From Bog-473 sp963781955 (GTDB lineage Bacteria; Actinomycetota; Acidimicrobiia; Acidimicrobiales; RAAP-2): a stretch of 64,000 nucleotides of DNA. Location: contig CAWAHU010000001.1 in the NCBI GenBank assembly GCA_963781955.1, positions 2,031,284 through 2,095,283 of the forward strand, read 5' to 3'. The position numbers and the translations under genes are program-made. This document shows positions 55,330-63,824 of this stretch, one piece after another; the first letter of the stretch is position 1, and every line of letters starts with the position of its first letter. The notes under the pieces are model-generated. The model did no database searches. It was given only the letters and a program-made list of their open reading frames with translations, and was not told the DNA's origin.

Positions 55330-56505
55330 CCGCCAACCAGCACCGCGGCCGAGGAGTAACCGCTGACGTACCCGAGCTGACCGGTCACCAGGGCGACGTC
55401 GTGACGGGGTATCTGGCGGTGGGCCGCCTCACCCCGAATCTGTTGCACCGCCTCGTACACGTGATTCAGTCCGTGGAGATAGCCCTCCGAGAGAAGCCCA
55501 CCGTGAGTGTTGATCGGCAGTGCTCCTCCCGAGCGCTCGAAGCGGCCGTCGCGCAGCATCTCGGGCACCCCCCCGGGCTCGGAGAACCCGTAGCCCTCGA
55601 TCTGCGACAACACGTTGTACGTGAAGCAGTCGTAGAGCTCGGCGAAATCGATCTCCGAAGGTCCGAGACCGCGCTGCAGCGTAGAGGCGATCCGCGATCG
55701 GACGAGCTGGTGAGTCGGTCAGGTCATCCTGGCCGTTGTTGATCAGGTTGACACCTCCGCCCCACGCAGCCCCCTGCACGAGCACCGGACGATGCGGAAG
55801 GTCCTTGGCCCGGTCGACCCGGGTGAGGACGATGGCGACAGCTCCGTCGGTCTCCAAGCAGCAGTCGAAGAGGCGGAAGGGCTCGACGATCCAGCGACTG
55901 GCCAAATAGTCGTCCAGAGTCATGGCCTTTCGCATCATCGCCCGGTCATTGTCCAGGGCATTGGTGCGGCTCAGTACGGCGATCCGGCCGAAGTCCTCGG
56001 ACCGGGTCCCGTACTTGAGCATGTGGGCACGGGCCACGAGGGCTATCTCCTGGGCCGGTGCCAGAATCCCGGCTGAATACTTGAATTGCATGTCCCAGGG
56101 CAGGCGCCCACCGCCGCCCCGACCCGAGCCGTTCAACCGCGTCCCTGAACGCCCATTGATGGCCCGGTAGCAGACCACGCAGTCGGCCACGCCGGCGGCC
56201 AGGGCCAAGCTGGCTTGACCGACCATGGTCAGAGCGACGCTTCCCCCGAAGAACTGGTCGACGTAGTAGCTGAGGCTCTTAATTCCGATGGCCTGGGCCA
56301 GGAGATTGGGCGGGATGGAGTCGTTGGGGCCGAAGGTGCACAGGCCGTCCACGTCAGCGAGCGTGAGTCCCGCGTCGGCGACGGCCGCCTTGACGGCCTC
56401 GGTGGCCAGGTTGAAGACGCTCACCCCCGAATCGCGGGAGTACTCGGTGCAGCCGATTCCCACGATGGCGGCCTCGCCTCGAGGGAATCGGGTGGGCTGT
56501 GCCAT
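55326..56505 (-). pseudogene. SCP2-type thiolase/aldolase, one frameshift
   Basis: The frame from ATG 56505 has AAIVGIGCTEYSRDSGVSVF, FFGGSVALTMVGQASLALAAG and WIVEPFRLFDCCLETDGAVA. Near 55690 it shifts, and the other frame reads STLQRGLGPSEIDFAELYD, CFTYNVLSQIEGYGF and NTHGGLLSEGYLHGLNH to 55326. Joined, it is about 393 aa, the normal length of Ltp2-like enzymes. With the DUF35 partner it would cleave a CoA intermediate. If the shift is real, only the fused paralogue would work. Confidence 0.84.
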
Positions 56506-56507
56506 GG

Positions 56508-57395
56508 TCAGGCAGGCTCCGTCCCGTGCCCGATCCGGGCGATGAACCGACCGTCCTTCGCCGTCACGTGGAACTCTGCCGTATTGAAGGCGAACGATGC
56601 ACCGTTGTCCCGCTGTTCGACCTGGATCCGTAGCTCGCTGAACACGTACCACTCTGTGGTGACCAGCTGGATGGATCGGGCCGAACGGACCTCGTACTTG
56701 GCCAACAGCTCGGCGTACCAGTGCCGGTGCACGTCCTTGCCGGTGAGCTCGATGAGGGTGCCGGTGTCGCCCACGTAGTCACGGATGGCCGAGGCCACTC
56801 CGTCGTGCAGCGGCTCGACGATGGCGTCGACGTCGTTGGACCGAAGTCCCTCCAAGTACTGGTGATAGCGGTTGAGAACGAGTCGTCGAGCATGGAGGTC
56901 GTCCTCGGCGACAACCTCCACATCGTCCGCCCAGCCGAGCTGCGACCGGGGCACACGTAGCCACACCAGCTCTCCCGTGATGCCCGGCTCCGCCCCCGAG
57001 GGGAAAAGCCCCAAGGTGTGTCGATCGTTGCGGACGTCGGTTCCGCTGGGACCGCCCACGGTGAGGGCGTCTTGGAACAGGTACCAGCTGCCGGTGATCT
57101 CGGTGAGTCCAGCCACTTCGTGGACGTCACTCATGCCCCGTACCAAGGCATAGGCCTCGGTGATCTCTTCGCGCGTAGAGAGCACCGGAAGCGAGATGGT
57201 GCCGTCAGGGAGAATCCTCGGCATGATCGTGTAGGCGTAGGGACCCTCAGGGGCAAGCGTCCCGATCAAAGCCGTGAGGTTGCTCGGATCCCGGGCCTTA
57301 ATCTCCTCGTTCACATGCTTGACGGCCTTGTCGTAGGCCTCGCAGGCGGCGACTGCCGAGATCTCGAGGAGCTTGGGTTCGATATCGATGGGCAT
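56508..57395 (-). CDS. Tandem NTF2-like protein
   Basis: The start ATG 57395 follows the upstream stop by one base. The 295-aa protein seems to hold two NTF2/SnoaL-like units. The first spans about 1-150 (DAYDKAVKH-type helix, then STREEITEAYALVRGMSDVHE). The second spans about 165-295 (LNRYHQYLEGLRSNDVDAIV, SIQLVTTEWYVFSELR). Double units occur in some dehydratases or isomerases of secondary metabolism. It is embedded between an amidohydrolase and the thiolase. Confidence 0.72.
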   Translation of the reverse strand: MPIDIEPKLLEISAVAACEAYDKAVKHVNEEIKARDPSNLTALIGTLAPEGPYAYTIMPRILPDGTISLPVLSTREEITEAYALVRGMSDVHEVAGLTEITGSWYLFQDALTVGGPSGTDVRNDRHTLGLFPSGAEPGITGELVWLRVPRSQLGWADDVEVVAEDDLHARRLVLNRYHQYLEGLRSNDVDAIVEPLHDGVASAIRDYVGDTGTLIELTGKDVHRHWYAELLAKYEVRSARSIQLVTTEWYVFSELRIQVEQRDNGASFAFNTAEFHVTAKDGRFIARIGHGTEPA

Positions 57396-57396
57396 C

Positions 57397-58578
57397 TCAG
57401 AAGTGCACGAGCTGTTCGAACGAGGTGATGTCGCCCTCTGTGAACCCCTTCTCGAAACCGGGGAGCCGGTACAAGCGGGCGACATTGCCGGCGAGTAGGG
57501 AATGTCGATCGTCCGTCGATGCCGACTCTGTGACCCGCATTGCCTGCTGGCGGTTGTCGGGCCAATTCGAGTCCTCGTAGGGGAAGTGACTCCCCCACAT
57601 CAGATGGACCCCACCCAGTCGGTGGAGGTTCTTCACCGCCGGCCGGTCTTGGTGGAAGGTGAACCAGACGTGCTTGCGGATGTAATCCGAAGGAACGGCC
57701 TCCATGTCCTCCAACGCGTACTCGGCCAGGTGCTTGTGACGGACGTAGTTGATGTCGAAGAACTCCATCCAGTGGAGGGCCCAGCCGGCGTCACCGTGGG
57801 CCAGCACGATCTTCGCCTCGGGGTAGCGGTCGAACAGGCCGGCAGCCACCATGGGGAGCAACGCGTCGGCCATGGGCGGCTTCATGCCCGGGACGATCCC
57901 GTATGGCGGTGCCGTGTCGGCGGCGGCGCCGAAGGCGTAGTGGAGGCTGATCGGGACCCCGAGGTCGTTGACTGTTTCCCAGAAGGGCTCGTCAGCCGGA
58001 TTACCCCCGACCGGAGCCCCGCTCGGGAAGGCGTCGAGGATCGCCCCACGCAACCCAAGTTCGCTCACGCAGCGCACCAGCTCGACTCGGGCATCCTCCA
58101 CGCTCGTGGTGGGCAGCTTGGCCAGACCGAAGAGCCGATCCGGGGCTTCACCGCAAAATCCGGCGATCCAGTCGTTGTAGGCCCTGGCCAGGGCTACCTT
58201 GAGCTGGGCATCGGGAAGCTGTCGGATGGCGTCCCACAACTCGGGCGTCGGGTAGAGGATCTCGGCGTCGATGCTGTCGTGCCATTGGGCCCGCGTGCGC
58301 TCGGCGGGGTCGTACAGCGCCGGCAGCACGGACTCCCAGCCCACCGACCGGCCCGATCGATTCCCATCCGCGGCGCGCAGCCAGCCGCTCCCGGTGGCCG
58401 TGGTCGGAGCGAGGGGGATCGGTTCGGCGCCCTCCACGACCCAGGCGGCCGCCCCCTCCAACGAGACCATCCGAGGAGCCCGATCCCGAAGGGAGGCTGG
58501 AACGGCATCGAACACATCGGGCGGCTCGACGATGTGGGACTCGGCCGACACCAATTCGTAGGCAGGCTGATCGGACAT
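57397..58578 (-). CDS. Amidohydrolase-2 family protein (4), altered metal motif
   Basis: The 393-aa protein begins VSAESHIVEPPDVFD and has VPISLHYAFGA in the barrel, but the terminal motif reads MWGSHFPYEDS where relatives have GSDYPH. The expected metal/catalytic Asp is His, so activity may be altered or lost. It starts one base before the stop region of the upstream amidohydrolase and is co-transcribed with it from operators G/H. Confidence 0.87.
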   Translation of the reverse strand: MSDQPAYELVSAESHIVEPPDVFDAVPASLRDRAPRMVSLEGAAAWVVEGAEPIPLAPTTATGSGWLRAADGNRSGRSVGWESVLPALYDPAERTRAQWHDSIDAEILYPTPELWDAIRQLPDAQLKVALARAYNDWIAGFCGEAPDRLFGLAKLPTTSVEDARVELVRCVSELGLRGAILDAFPSGAPVGGNPADEPFWETVNDLGVPISLHYAFGAAADTAPPYGIVPGMKPPMADALLPMVAAGLFDRYPEAKIVLAHGDAGWALHWMEFFDINYVRHKHLAEYALEDMEAVPSDYIRKHVWFTFHQDRPAVKNLHRLGGVHLMWGSHFPYEDSNWPDNRQQAMRVTESASTDDRHSLLAGNVARLYRLPGFEKGFTEGDITSFEQLVHF

Positions 58579-59790
58579 TCAGGCCGCCACGCCGACGGTG
58601 TCGGGCGACTCGTAAGGAAGTTTGTAGAGCTCGGCAGCGTTCCTCCACATGATCCGCTCGATCTCGCTCTCTGAGCACCCGGCCCGTTCGAGCACTTCTC
58701 GGCCCAGCTCATAGTCGACTGGCCAGGCCGAGGACGAGTGCGGGAAGTCCGGGCCCCACATGATGTTGGCGACGCCGATGTCGTAGCGATTGTGGGCGCC
58801 GATCTCGTCGACGATGTACACGACCGACACGTTCCGGCGAAAGTACTCGCTCGGCAGCAGAGGCAGGTTCCATTCCCGCCGGTTCCGCAACACCGAGTCG
58901 TCGAAGCGTTCGAGGTAGTAGGGGATCCACCCGGTCTGTACCTCGGTCCCTACCAGAGCCAGGTCGGGGAAGCGCTCGAAGACGCCCGACTGGATCATCC
59001 GCCACAAGATGACGGGAAAGCTGCCGGCCTGGACGTCGATGCCCATCCTCCTTGCCCGCACCTCCTTGTCCCCCGCTCCCGCCGCGGTGATCTTCGAACC
59101 GAGATCGCCGGCCGGGAAGAAGAACTGGGTGTGGACGTTGATGGGCATTCCGAGCTCGACCGCTTCCGCCCAGAATCGATCGTCCTCAGGAGTCGGGTCG
59201 GTGAACGATCCGCTCGGGTACGACTCGAGCTGGACGGTTCGCAACCCCATCTGGGCACACCGATGGAGCTCTGATATCGCATCGTCGAGGCCGGTGGTCG
59301 GCAACGTCCCGTTACAGATGAACCGGTCGGGTGCATAGGCCTGGAAGCTGGCGATCCAGTCGTTGTAGACCTTGTAACAGGCCAGGGCGAGCTCCTTGTC
59401 AGGACAGAGCTTGATCCCGTTCCACACGGTGCCCACGCCATTGAAGATCACCTCGGCGTCGGTCTGGTCCTCGATGATCTCGCTCACCCGGGCCTTGGGG
59501 TCATACGAGCCGGGAAAGAGGTCCTCGTAGCGGACACCCCGATCTTTGATCTGCTTGAAGCCTTCGACGAGGGATGCCCGGTCGAACCGCTTCGACGACC
59601 GAAAGTACATGGACGAGAAGCCCATGACCGAGGGCCGCTTCTGGCCCTCCATGATCCAGGCGTGGCCCTTCGTCTTCGGAGTCTCGATCACTCGCGGCCC
59701 ACGTTCACGAAACTTCTCTGGGAGGTTCTCCACCCAGAGGCTGGGCGGTTCGTTCACATGGCCATCGGCAGAGATCGCCTTGTACCGCAT
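58579..59790 (-). CDS. Amidohydrolase-2 family protein (5)
   Basis: The 403-aa protein has AISADGHVNEPP, MPINVHTQFFFPAG and IMWGPDFPHSSS, so Asp is kept at the C-terminal position. It heads the six-gene minus-strand operon (two amidohydrolases, NTF2-like, thiolase, DUF35, DUF1059) behind operator G. The combination suggests a lyase-type reaction followed by thiolytic or aldol cleavage. Confidence 0.88.
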   Translation of the reverse strand: MRYKAISADGHVNEPPSLWVENLPEKFRERGPRVIETPKTKGHAWIMEGQKRPSVMGFSSMYFRSSKRFDRASLVEGFKQIKDRGVRYEDLFPGSYDPKARVSEIIEDQTDAEVIFNGVGTVWNGIKLCPDKELALACYKVYNDWIASFQAYAPDRFICNGTLPTTGLDDAISELHRCAQMGLRTVQLESYPSGSFTDPTPEDDRFWAEAVELGMPINVHTQFFFPAGDLGSKITAAGAGDKEVRARRMGIDVQAGSFPVILWRMIQSGVFERFPDLALVGTEVQTGWIPYYLERFDDSVLRNRREWNLPLLPSEYFRRNVSVVYIVDEIGAHNRYDIGVANIMWGPDFPHSSSAWPVDYELGREVLERAGCSESEIERIMWRNAAELYKLPYESPDTVGVAA

Positions 59791-59867
59791 GGGTGTGCTC
59801 CTCGCACCTCGTGACTATCTGATGGACACCAATTTCGGGCTCGACATGCGGGCCATTGGCTCAAGTG

Positions 59868-59883
59868 TGACAGTCTACTGTCA
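59868..59883. promoter_or_regulatory. Cluster operator G
   Basis: TGACAGTCTACTGTCA is a perfect consensus copy. It lies 77 bp before the amidohydrolase-led operon and contains TAGACT on the minus strand as a candidate -10 box. Confidence 0.85.
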
Positions 59884-59927
59884 TCTTTTGCAAGCGCGCT
59901 GGGCACTCGGGGACCCGGAGACCAAGT

Positions 59928-59943
59928 CGACAGTCTACTGTCA
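59928..59943. promoter_or_regulatory. Cluster operator H
   Basis: CGACAGTCTACTGTCA, 60 bp from operator G, matches all but the first base. TACTGT (59936-59941) fits a -10 box for the enoyl-CoA hydratase gene whose GTG is at 59979. Each divergent unit thus seems to have its own operator. Confidence 0.83.
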
Positions 59944-59978
59944 CCCTGAAAACGCATGGCGAGGCAGGAGGAGGCACC

Positions 59979-60767
59979 GTGGGACGACAGCTGACCAGGT
60001 TCGAGATAGACCTCGACGACCACGGGGTCGCCACGGTCACGATGGCCCGGCCGCCGGTGAACGCCGTCGACCTCACCATGTACCGGGAGTTGCGCGAGCT
60101 CTTCGCGGACATCGACCAGATCGGGCCGGGGGTCCGAGCGGTCGTCCTCACAGGTGCGGGCAAGCACTTCTGTGCCGGCAACGACCTCGATGACTTCGCC
60201 ACCATGGACGGCGACAACGTGCGCGAACGCATGTTCCACGTCCGAGAGTCCTTCTTCGCCATCCAGGAATGTGCGGTACCGGTTGTCGGGGCTGTAGCCG
60301 GGGCCGCCCTCGGAACAGGGCTGTGCCTGGCCGCGTCGTGCGACTTCGTGGTGGCCAGCGACGACGCCTCCTTCGGGCTCCCCGAACTCAGCGTGGGGGT
60401 TCATGGAGGGGCGAGGCACCTCGGTCGGATGGTCAGCCAACCCGTTGTCCGGTGGATGTTCTTCACCGGACAACGGCTCTCGGCCACCGAGATGCAGTCG
60501 CTCGGCGCCGTCATCGCCGTGGTGCCGAAGATTGATCTCTTGTCTAGAGCGAGAACCGAAGCTACGAGGGTCGCCGCCTACAGCCCAACCGCGGTACGCA
60601 TGGGCAAGCAGGGGCTCAACGACATCGAGTCCCTCGACGTGCGCCAGGGCTACGAGCTAGAGCAGGGCCTGACGGCCCGGATGATGGACTTCCCGGACGC
60701 CAAGATGGCGCTCAAGGCCAGCCGCGACGGGACGGTCGCGATCTATGACGACATCGTCCCGCGCTGA
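59979..60767 (+). CDS. Enoyl-CoA hydratase/isomerase
   Basis: The 262-aa crotonase-family protein has HFCAGNDLDDFATMDG and GAALGTGLCLAASCDFVVA for the oxyanion hole, and LPELSVGVHGGARHLGRM in the active-site region. The GTG start has GGAGGAGG 4 nt upstream, one of the strongest ribosome sites in the window. It stands alone behind operator H, divergent to the amidohydrolase operon. Confidence 0.92.
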   Translation: MGRQLTRFEIDLDDHGVATVTMARPPVNAVDLTMYRELRELFADIDQIGPGVRAVVLTGAGKHFCAGNDLDDFATMDGDNVRERMFHVRESFFAIQECAVPVVGAVAGAALGTGLCLAASCDFVVASDDASFGLPELSVGVHGGARHLGRMVSQPVVRWMFFTGQRLSATEMQSLGAVIAVVPKIDLLSRARTEATRVAAYSPTAVRMGKQGLNDIESLDVRQGYELEQGLTARMMDFPDAKMALKASRDGTVAIYDDIVPR

Positions 60768-60788
60768 CGCGGGGCCCTCGAGAGCCGG

Positions 60789-61994
60789 TCAGCCGATCTG
60801 CACCGGGAGGTAGTCCCACCCCCGGGTGTCGATGCCAGCGGTCAGCTGGGCGCCGCTGTGGTCGACCGTCCAGTTGGGGAAGCGCTTCAATATGGCCTCG
60901 ACGGCCAACCGGGTCTCCAGCTTGGCCAGGTTGGCCCCGAGGCAGAAGTGCGGGCCGAATGAGAAGGTGAAGATCTGGCCCGGTACGCGGGTGACGTCGA
61001 ACACGTCAGGATCGGAGACCCGACGCTCGTCACGATTGGCCGACCCGGGCAGGACAACGATGAGCGAGCCCTCCGCCAGCTTCTGGCCGTAGAACTCGAC
61101 CTCGGTCGTCGTCGTGCGGCACATGTGGTAGGAGACCGACTCGTATCGGAGGACCTCCTCCACCGCGTTGGGGATCAGGCCCGGATCATTCAAGAGGAGG
61201 CGGCGCTGGTCAGCGTGGTCGCCGAGCAATTGGCCGGCCCAGCCGATGGCGTTGACCGTCGTGTCGCTGCCGGCCCCGGTGATCAGGACTAGGAAGTTGA
61301 GCAGCTCGTCGCGCCCCAGCATGCGGCGGGTACCCGTGTGGTCCTCGAACTCCAAGTGCAGGAGTTCGCTCATGAGATCATCGGTGGGGTTCTCCACTCG
61401 GTCATCGAGGTACTGGCTGAACCAGACCGCCGCTTCAGCGATGCCGCCCAGGGTGTCCACATTCTCCCCCGCCGTCCCCTCGTTCTGGGAGCGGTGGAAG
61501 GTGTCGCGCAGGGAGGCCAAGTCCGAGTCAGGGAGCCCAAGCAGCATGCCGATCACCTGAATGGGCAACATGTTGGCGAAGTCCTTCACGAAGTCGAATT
61601 GATCTCGACCCACCAGGGCCTCCGCAGCGCCTTCGAAGAGAACGCGGACGCGGTCCTCGATGGCGCCGATCGCCCGGGGGGTGAAGAGCCGCGAGACCAG
61701 CCGCCGGTGGACGGTGTGGAGGGGCGGATCCTCGAAGATGAAGAGTCCGGGGGGTAACTCGATCCCCGCCGTGGCGATCTGATAGACGCCGCCCTTGGCC
61801 GAACTGAAGGTGTCGCGATCGGTAAGGATCTTGGCGACGTCGTCGAATCGAGTCAGGGCCCAGAAGTCGTACTTCTCGTTCCGGTAGACAGGTGCCTCGT
61901 CGCGCATGCGCCGGTACATGGAGTACGGCGAGGCGTAGAGATCCCTGTCGTACATGTCGAAGTAAATGTCAGCCGACGTCATGGTCATGGCCAA
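60789..61994 (-). CDS. Cytochrome P450
   Basis: The 401-aa protein is a soluble bacterial P450. It has the I-helix TGAGSDTTVNAIGW (about 239-252), ExxR in EEVLRYES (280-283) and the heme motif FSFGPHFCLGANLAKLE with Cys351. It would hydroxylate a hydrophobic substrate using electrons from a ferredoxin, possibly the Rieske protein of this cluster. It is preceded by operator I, so it falls in the regulon as an entry oxygenase. Confidence 0.95.
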   Translation of the reverse strand: MAMTMTSADIYFDMYDRDLYASPYSMYRRMRDEAPVYRNEKYDFWALTRFDDVAKILTDRDTFSSAKGGVYQIATAGIELPPGLFIFEDPPLHTVHRRLVSRLFTPRAIGAIEDRVRVLFEGAAEALVGRDQFDFVKDFANMLPIQVIGMLLGLPDSDLASLRDTFHRSQNEGTAGENVDTLGGIAEAAVWFSQYLDDRVENPTDDLMSELLHLEFEDHTGTRRMLGRDELLNFLVLITGAGSDTTVNAIGWAGQLLGDHADQRRLLLNDPGLIPNAVEEVLRYESVSYHMCRTTTTEVEFYGQKLAEGSLIVVLPGSANRDERRVSDPDVFDVTRVPGQIFTFSFGPHFCLGANLAKLETRLAVEAILKRFPNWTVDHSGAQLTAGIDTRGWDYLPVQIG

Positions 61995-62036
61995 GAATCC
62001 CCCTCGAGGGCACGAATCCCGATGTCTCGCGGGACG

Positions 62037-62052
62037 TGACAGCAGACTGACA
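62037..62052. promoter_or_regulatory. Cluster operator I
   Basis: TGACAGCAGACTGACA matches the consensus at 12 of 14 positions and lies between the divergent P450 and SDR genes. It is the rightmost and weakest of the nine sites. Confidence 0.65.
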
Positions 62053-62101
62053 CAATAACATCAAGCCGACCGGCCCGAGATGGCCAAGAAGGGGGTTCGA
62101 A

Positions 62102-62905
62102 GTGCCAGGATTCGAAGGCAAGGTGGTCATCGTCACGGGAGCCGGTTCGGGCGGGCCGGGCTCGGCTCCAGGCATCGGGCACACCATCGCCCTCCTCTTC
62201 GCCGAGCGCGGTGCCGCCGTCCTGGTCGCCGACCGGGACGCCGAGCGGGCCGGGCATACCATGACGGAGCTCGAGGCCCTCGGGGGCCGAGGCCGCACTT
62301 TTGTGGGCGACATCACCAAAACTGCCGACTGCGCCGCCATGGTCAAAGCAGCAGTGGACACATTCGGCGGCCTCGACATCCTAGTCAACAACGCCGCCGT
62401 GACCAATCACGCGCCGATCACCGAGACGACCGAGGAGCTCTATGACGAGACATTGGCCGTCAACCTCAAGGGGACCTTCCTGGCCTGCCAGCAGGCGATC
62501 CCTGCCCTGATCGAGCGGGGTGGCGGCTCGATCGTCAACATCGGTTCGATCGTCGGCATCAGAGATGCCGGCACCGGCGAGACGGCCTATGCCGCCTCGA
62601 AGGCCGGGCAACTCGGACTTACGGTGGAGCTGGCCGGGGCCTACGGCCGGGACAACATCCGCGTCAACGCCGTTCTACCCGGGCTGATCGCCAGCGCCAT
62701 GCTCCAGGCGGTGAGCTCCCGGGTAAACGACGTGCGTTCCAAGCTGAATCTGCTCGGTCGCATGGGTGAGGTCAAAGACGTGGCCAATGCGGTCTGCTTC
62801 TTGTGCAGCGACGAAGCCGCCTACATCACGGGGGTCACGCTCCCGGTGGACGGGGGCGCCACCATGGGCATGCCGGCCTCTACGTTTCGGAAGTCTCCGA
62901 CATGA
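62102..62905 (+). CDS. Short-chain dehydrogenase/reductase with extended cofactor loop
   Basis: The 267-aa SDR has VVIVTGAGSGGPGSAPGIG, in which the glycine-rich loop is about six residues longer than the usual TGxxxGIG. VNNAAVTNHAP and AYAASKAGQLG are normal. It ends TLPVDGGATMGMPAS. The GTG start at 62102 follows AAGGGGG. It is divergent from the P450 and overlaps the next SDR tail-to-tail by 26 bp. Confidence 0.9.
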   Translation: MPGFEGKVVIVTGAGSGGPGSAPGIGHTIALLFAERGAAVLVADRDAERAGHTMTELEALGGRGRTFVGDITKTADCAAMVKAAVDTFGGLDILVNNAAVTNHAPITETTEELYDETLAVNLKGTFLACQQAIPALIERGGGSIVNIGSIVGIRDAGTGETAYAASKAGQLGLTVELAGAYGRDNIRVNAVLPGLIASAMLQAVSSRVNDVRSKLNLLGRMGEVKDVANAVCFLCSDEAAYITGVTLPVDGGATMGMPASTFRKSPT

Positions 62906-63809
62906 GCACTCCGACCGTCATGAGCTGGGCGGACTCCATGTCCAAGATCTGGTCGATGTGTTCGGCCACCAGCTCCGGCGAGAGCACCTCGGACGTGTAG
63001 CCGGTCGACTCCATAAGGGCGAGCCGCATGACCTGTCCCCCACCGGCGATCAGGAGCTCCCCGTTGAGCGGACAAGACTCGTGGGCCAGGTACACGGCGG
63101 CCGGCGTCACGAACTCGGCCGCGTACTGCGGCATCGATGCGCCGAAGGCTTCGGGCGGCGCGTCGTAGACGTGGGCCAGGATCTCGGCGGTGGACATTCG
63201 GGTCTGCGCCCGGGGGACGACCGCGTTGACCTGGATGCCGTAGCGGCTGGCGTCGATGGCGACAGCTCTCGTGAACCCGAGGACCGCTCCCTTGGCCGAT
63301 CCGTAGCTCGAGTTCTTGGGTACCATGCCGAGCAGCCCTTCGGAGGTGGTGTTGACGATCCGCCCGTAGCCGCCGGCCACTAGGTGTGGCCATGCCGCCT
63401 TGGTCACATACACCGTGCCCAGATGGTGAACCTCGACCATCCGCCGGTAATCGGCCGAGGTGAGGTTCTCGATCCAGTCAAGCGGTGAGGCGATCCCTGC
63501 GTTGTTCACCACCACGTCGATCTGTCCGAAGTTGTCCATGGCCGTCGCAATGATGGAAGCGGCGCCCTCCTCCTCGGCCACCGACGCGTAGCAGGCCACG
63601 GCCTCCCCACCGGCCGCCGTAATCTCGGCCACCACCTCGTCGGCCGGACCGTGGGACGAGCCCGATCCGTCCAGCTCACCCCCGAGGTCGGCCACGACGA
63701 CGCGAGCGCCCCGTTGAGCGAAGGACAGGGCGTGGCTGCGCCCGACACCTCGGCCGGCCCCCGTGACGATGACGGTACGTCCGTCGAACCGCAACTCATT
63801 CATTGGCAT
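62880..63809 (-). CDS. Short-chain dehydrogenase/reductase
   Basis: The 309-aa SDR has VIVTGAGRGVGRSHALSFAQRG and VVVADLGGELDGSG, as in the bifunctional-type (3R)-hydroxyacyl-CoA dehydrogenase SDRs, VNNAGIAS and SSYGSAKGAVLG. The 25 C-terminal residues after PELVAEHIDQIL extend the usual fold. It is convergent with the neighbouring SDR, sharing 26 bp. Confidence 0.88.
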   Translation of the reverse strand: MPMNELRFDGRTVIVTGAGRGVGRSHALSFAQRGARVVVADLGGELDGSGSSHGPADEVVAEITAAGGEAVACYASVAEEEGAASIIATAMDNFGQIDVVVNNAGIASPLDWIENLTSADYRRMVEVHHLGTVYVTKAAWPHLVAGGYGRIVNTTSEGLLGMVPKNSSYGSAKGAVLGFTRAVAIDASRYGIQVNAVVPRAQTRMSTAEILAHVYDAPPEAFGASMPQYAAEFVTPAAVYLAHESCPLNGELLIAGGGQVMRLALMESTGYTSEVLSPELVAEHIDQILDMESAQLMTVGVLMSETSET

Positions 63810-63824
63810 TCCTCTCTCTGGTCC

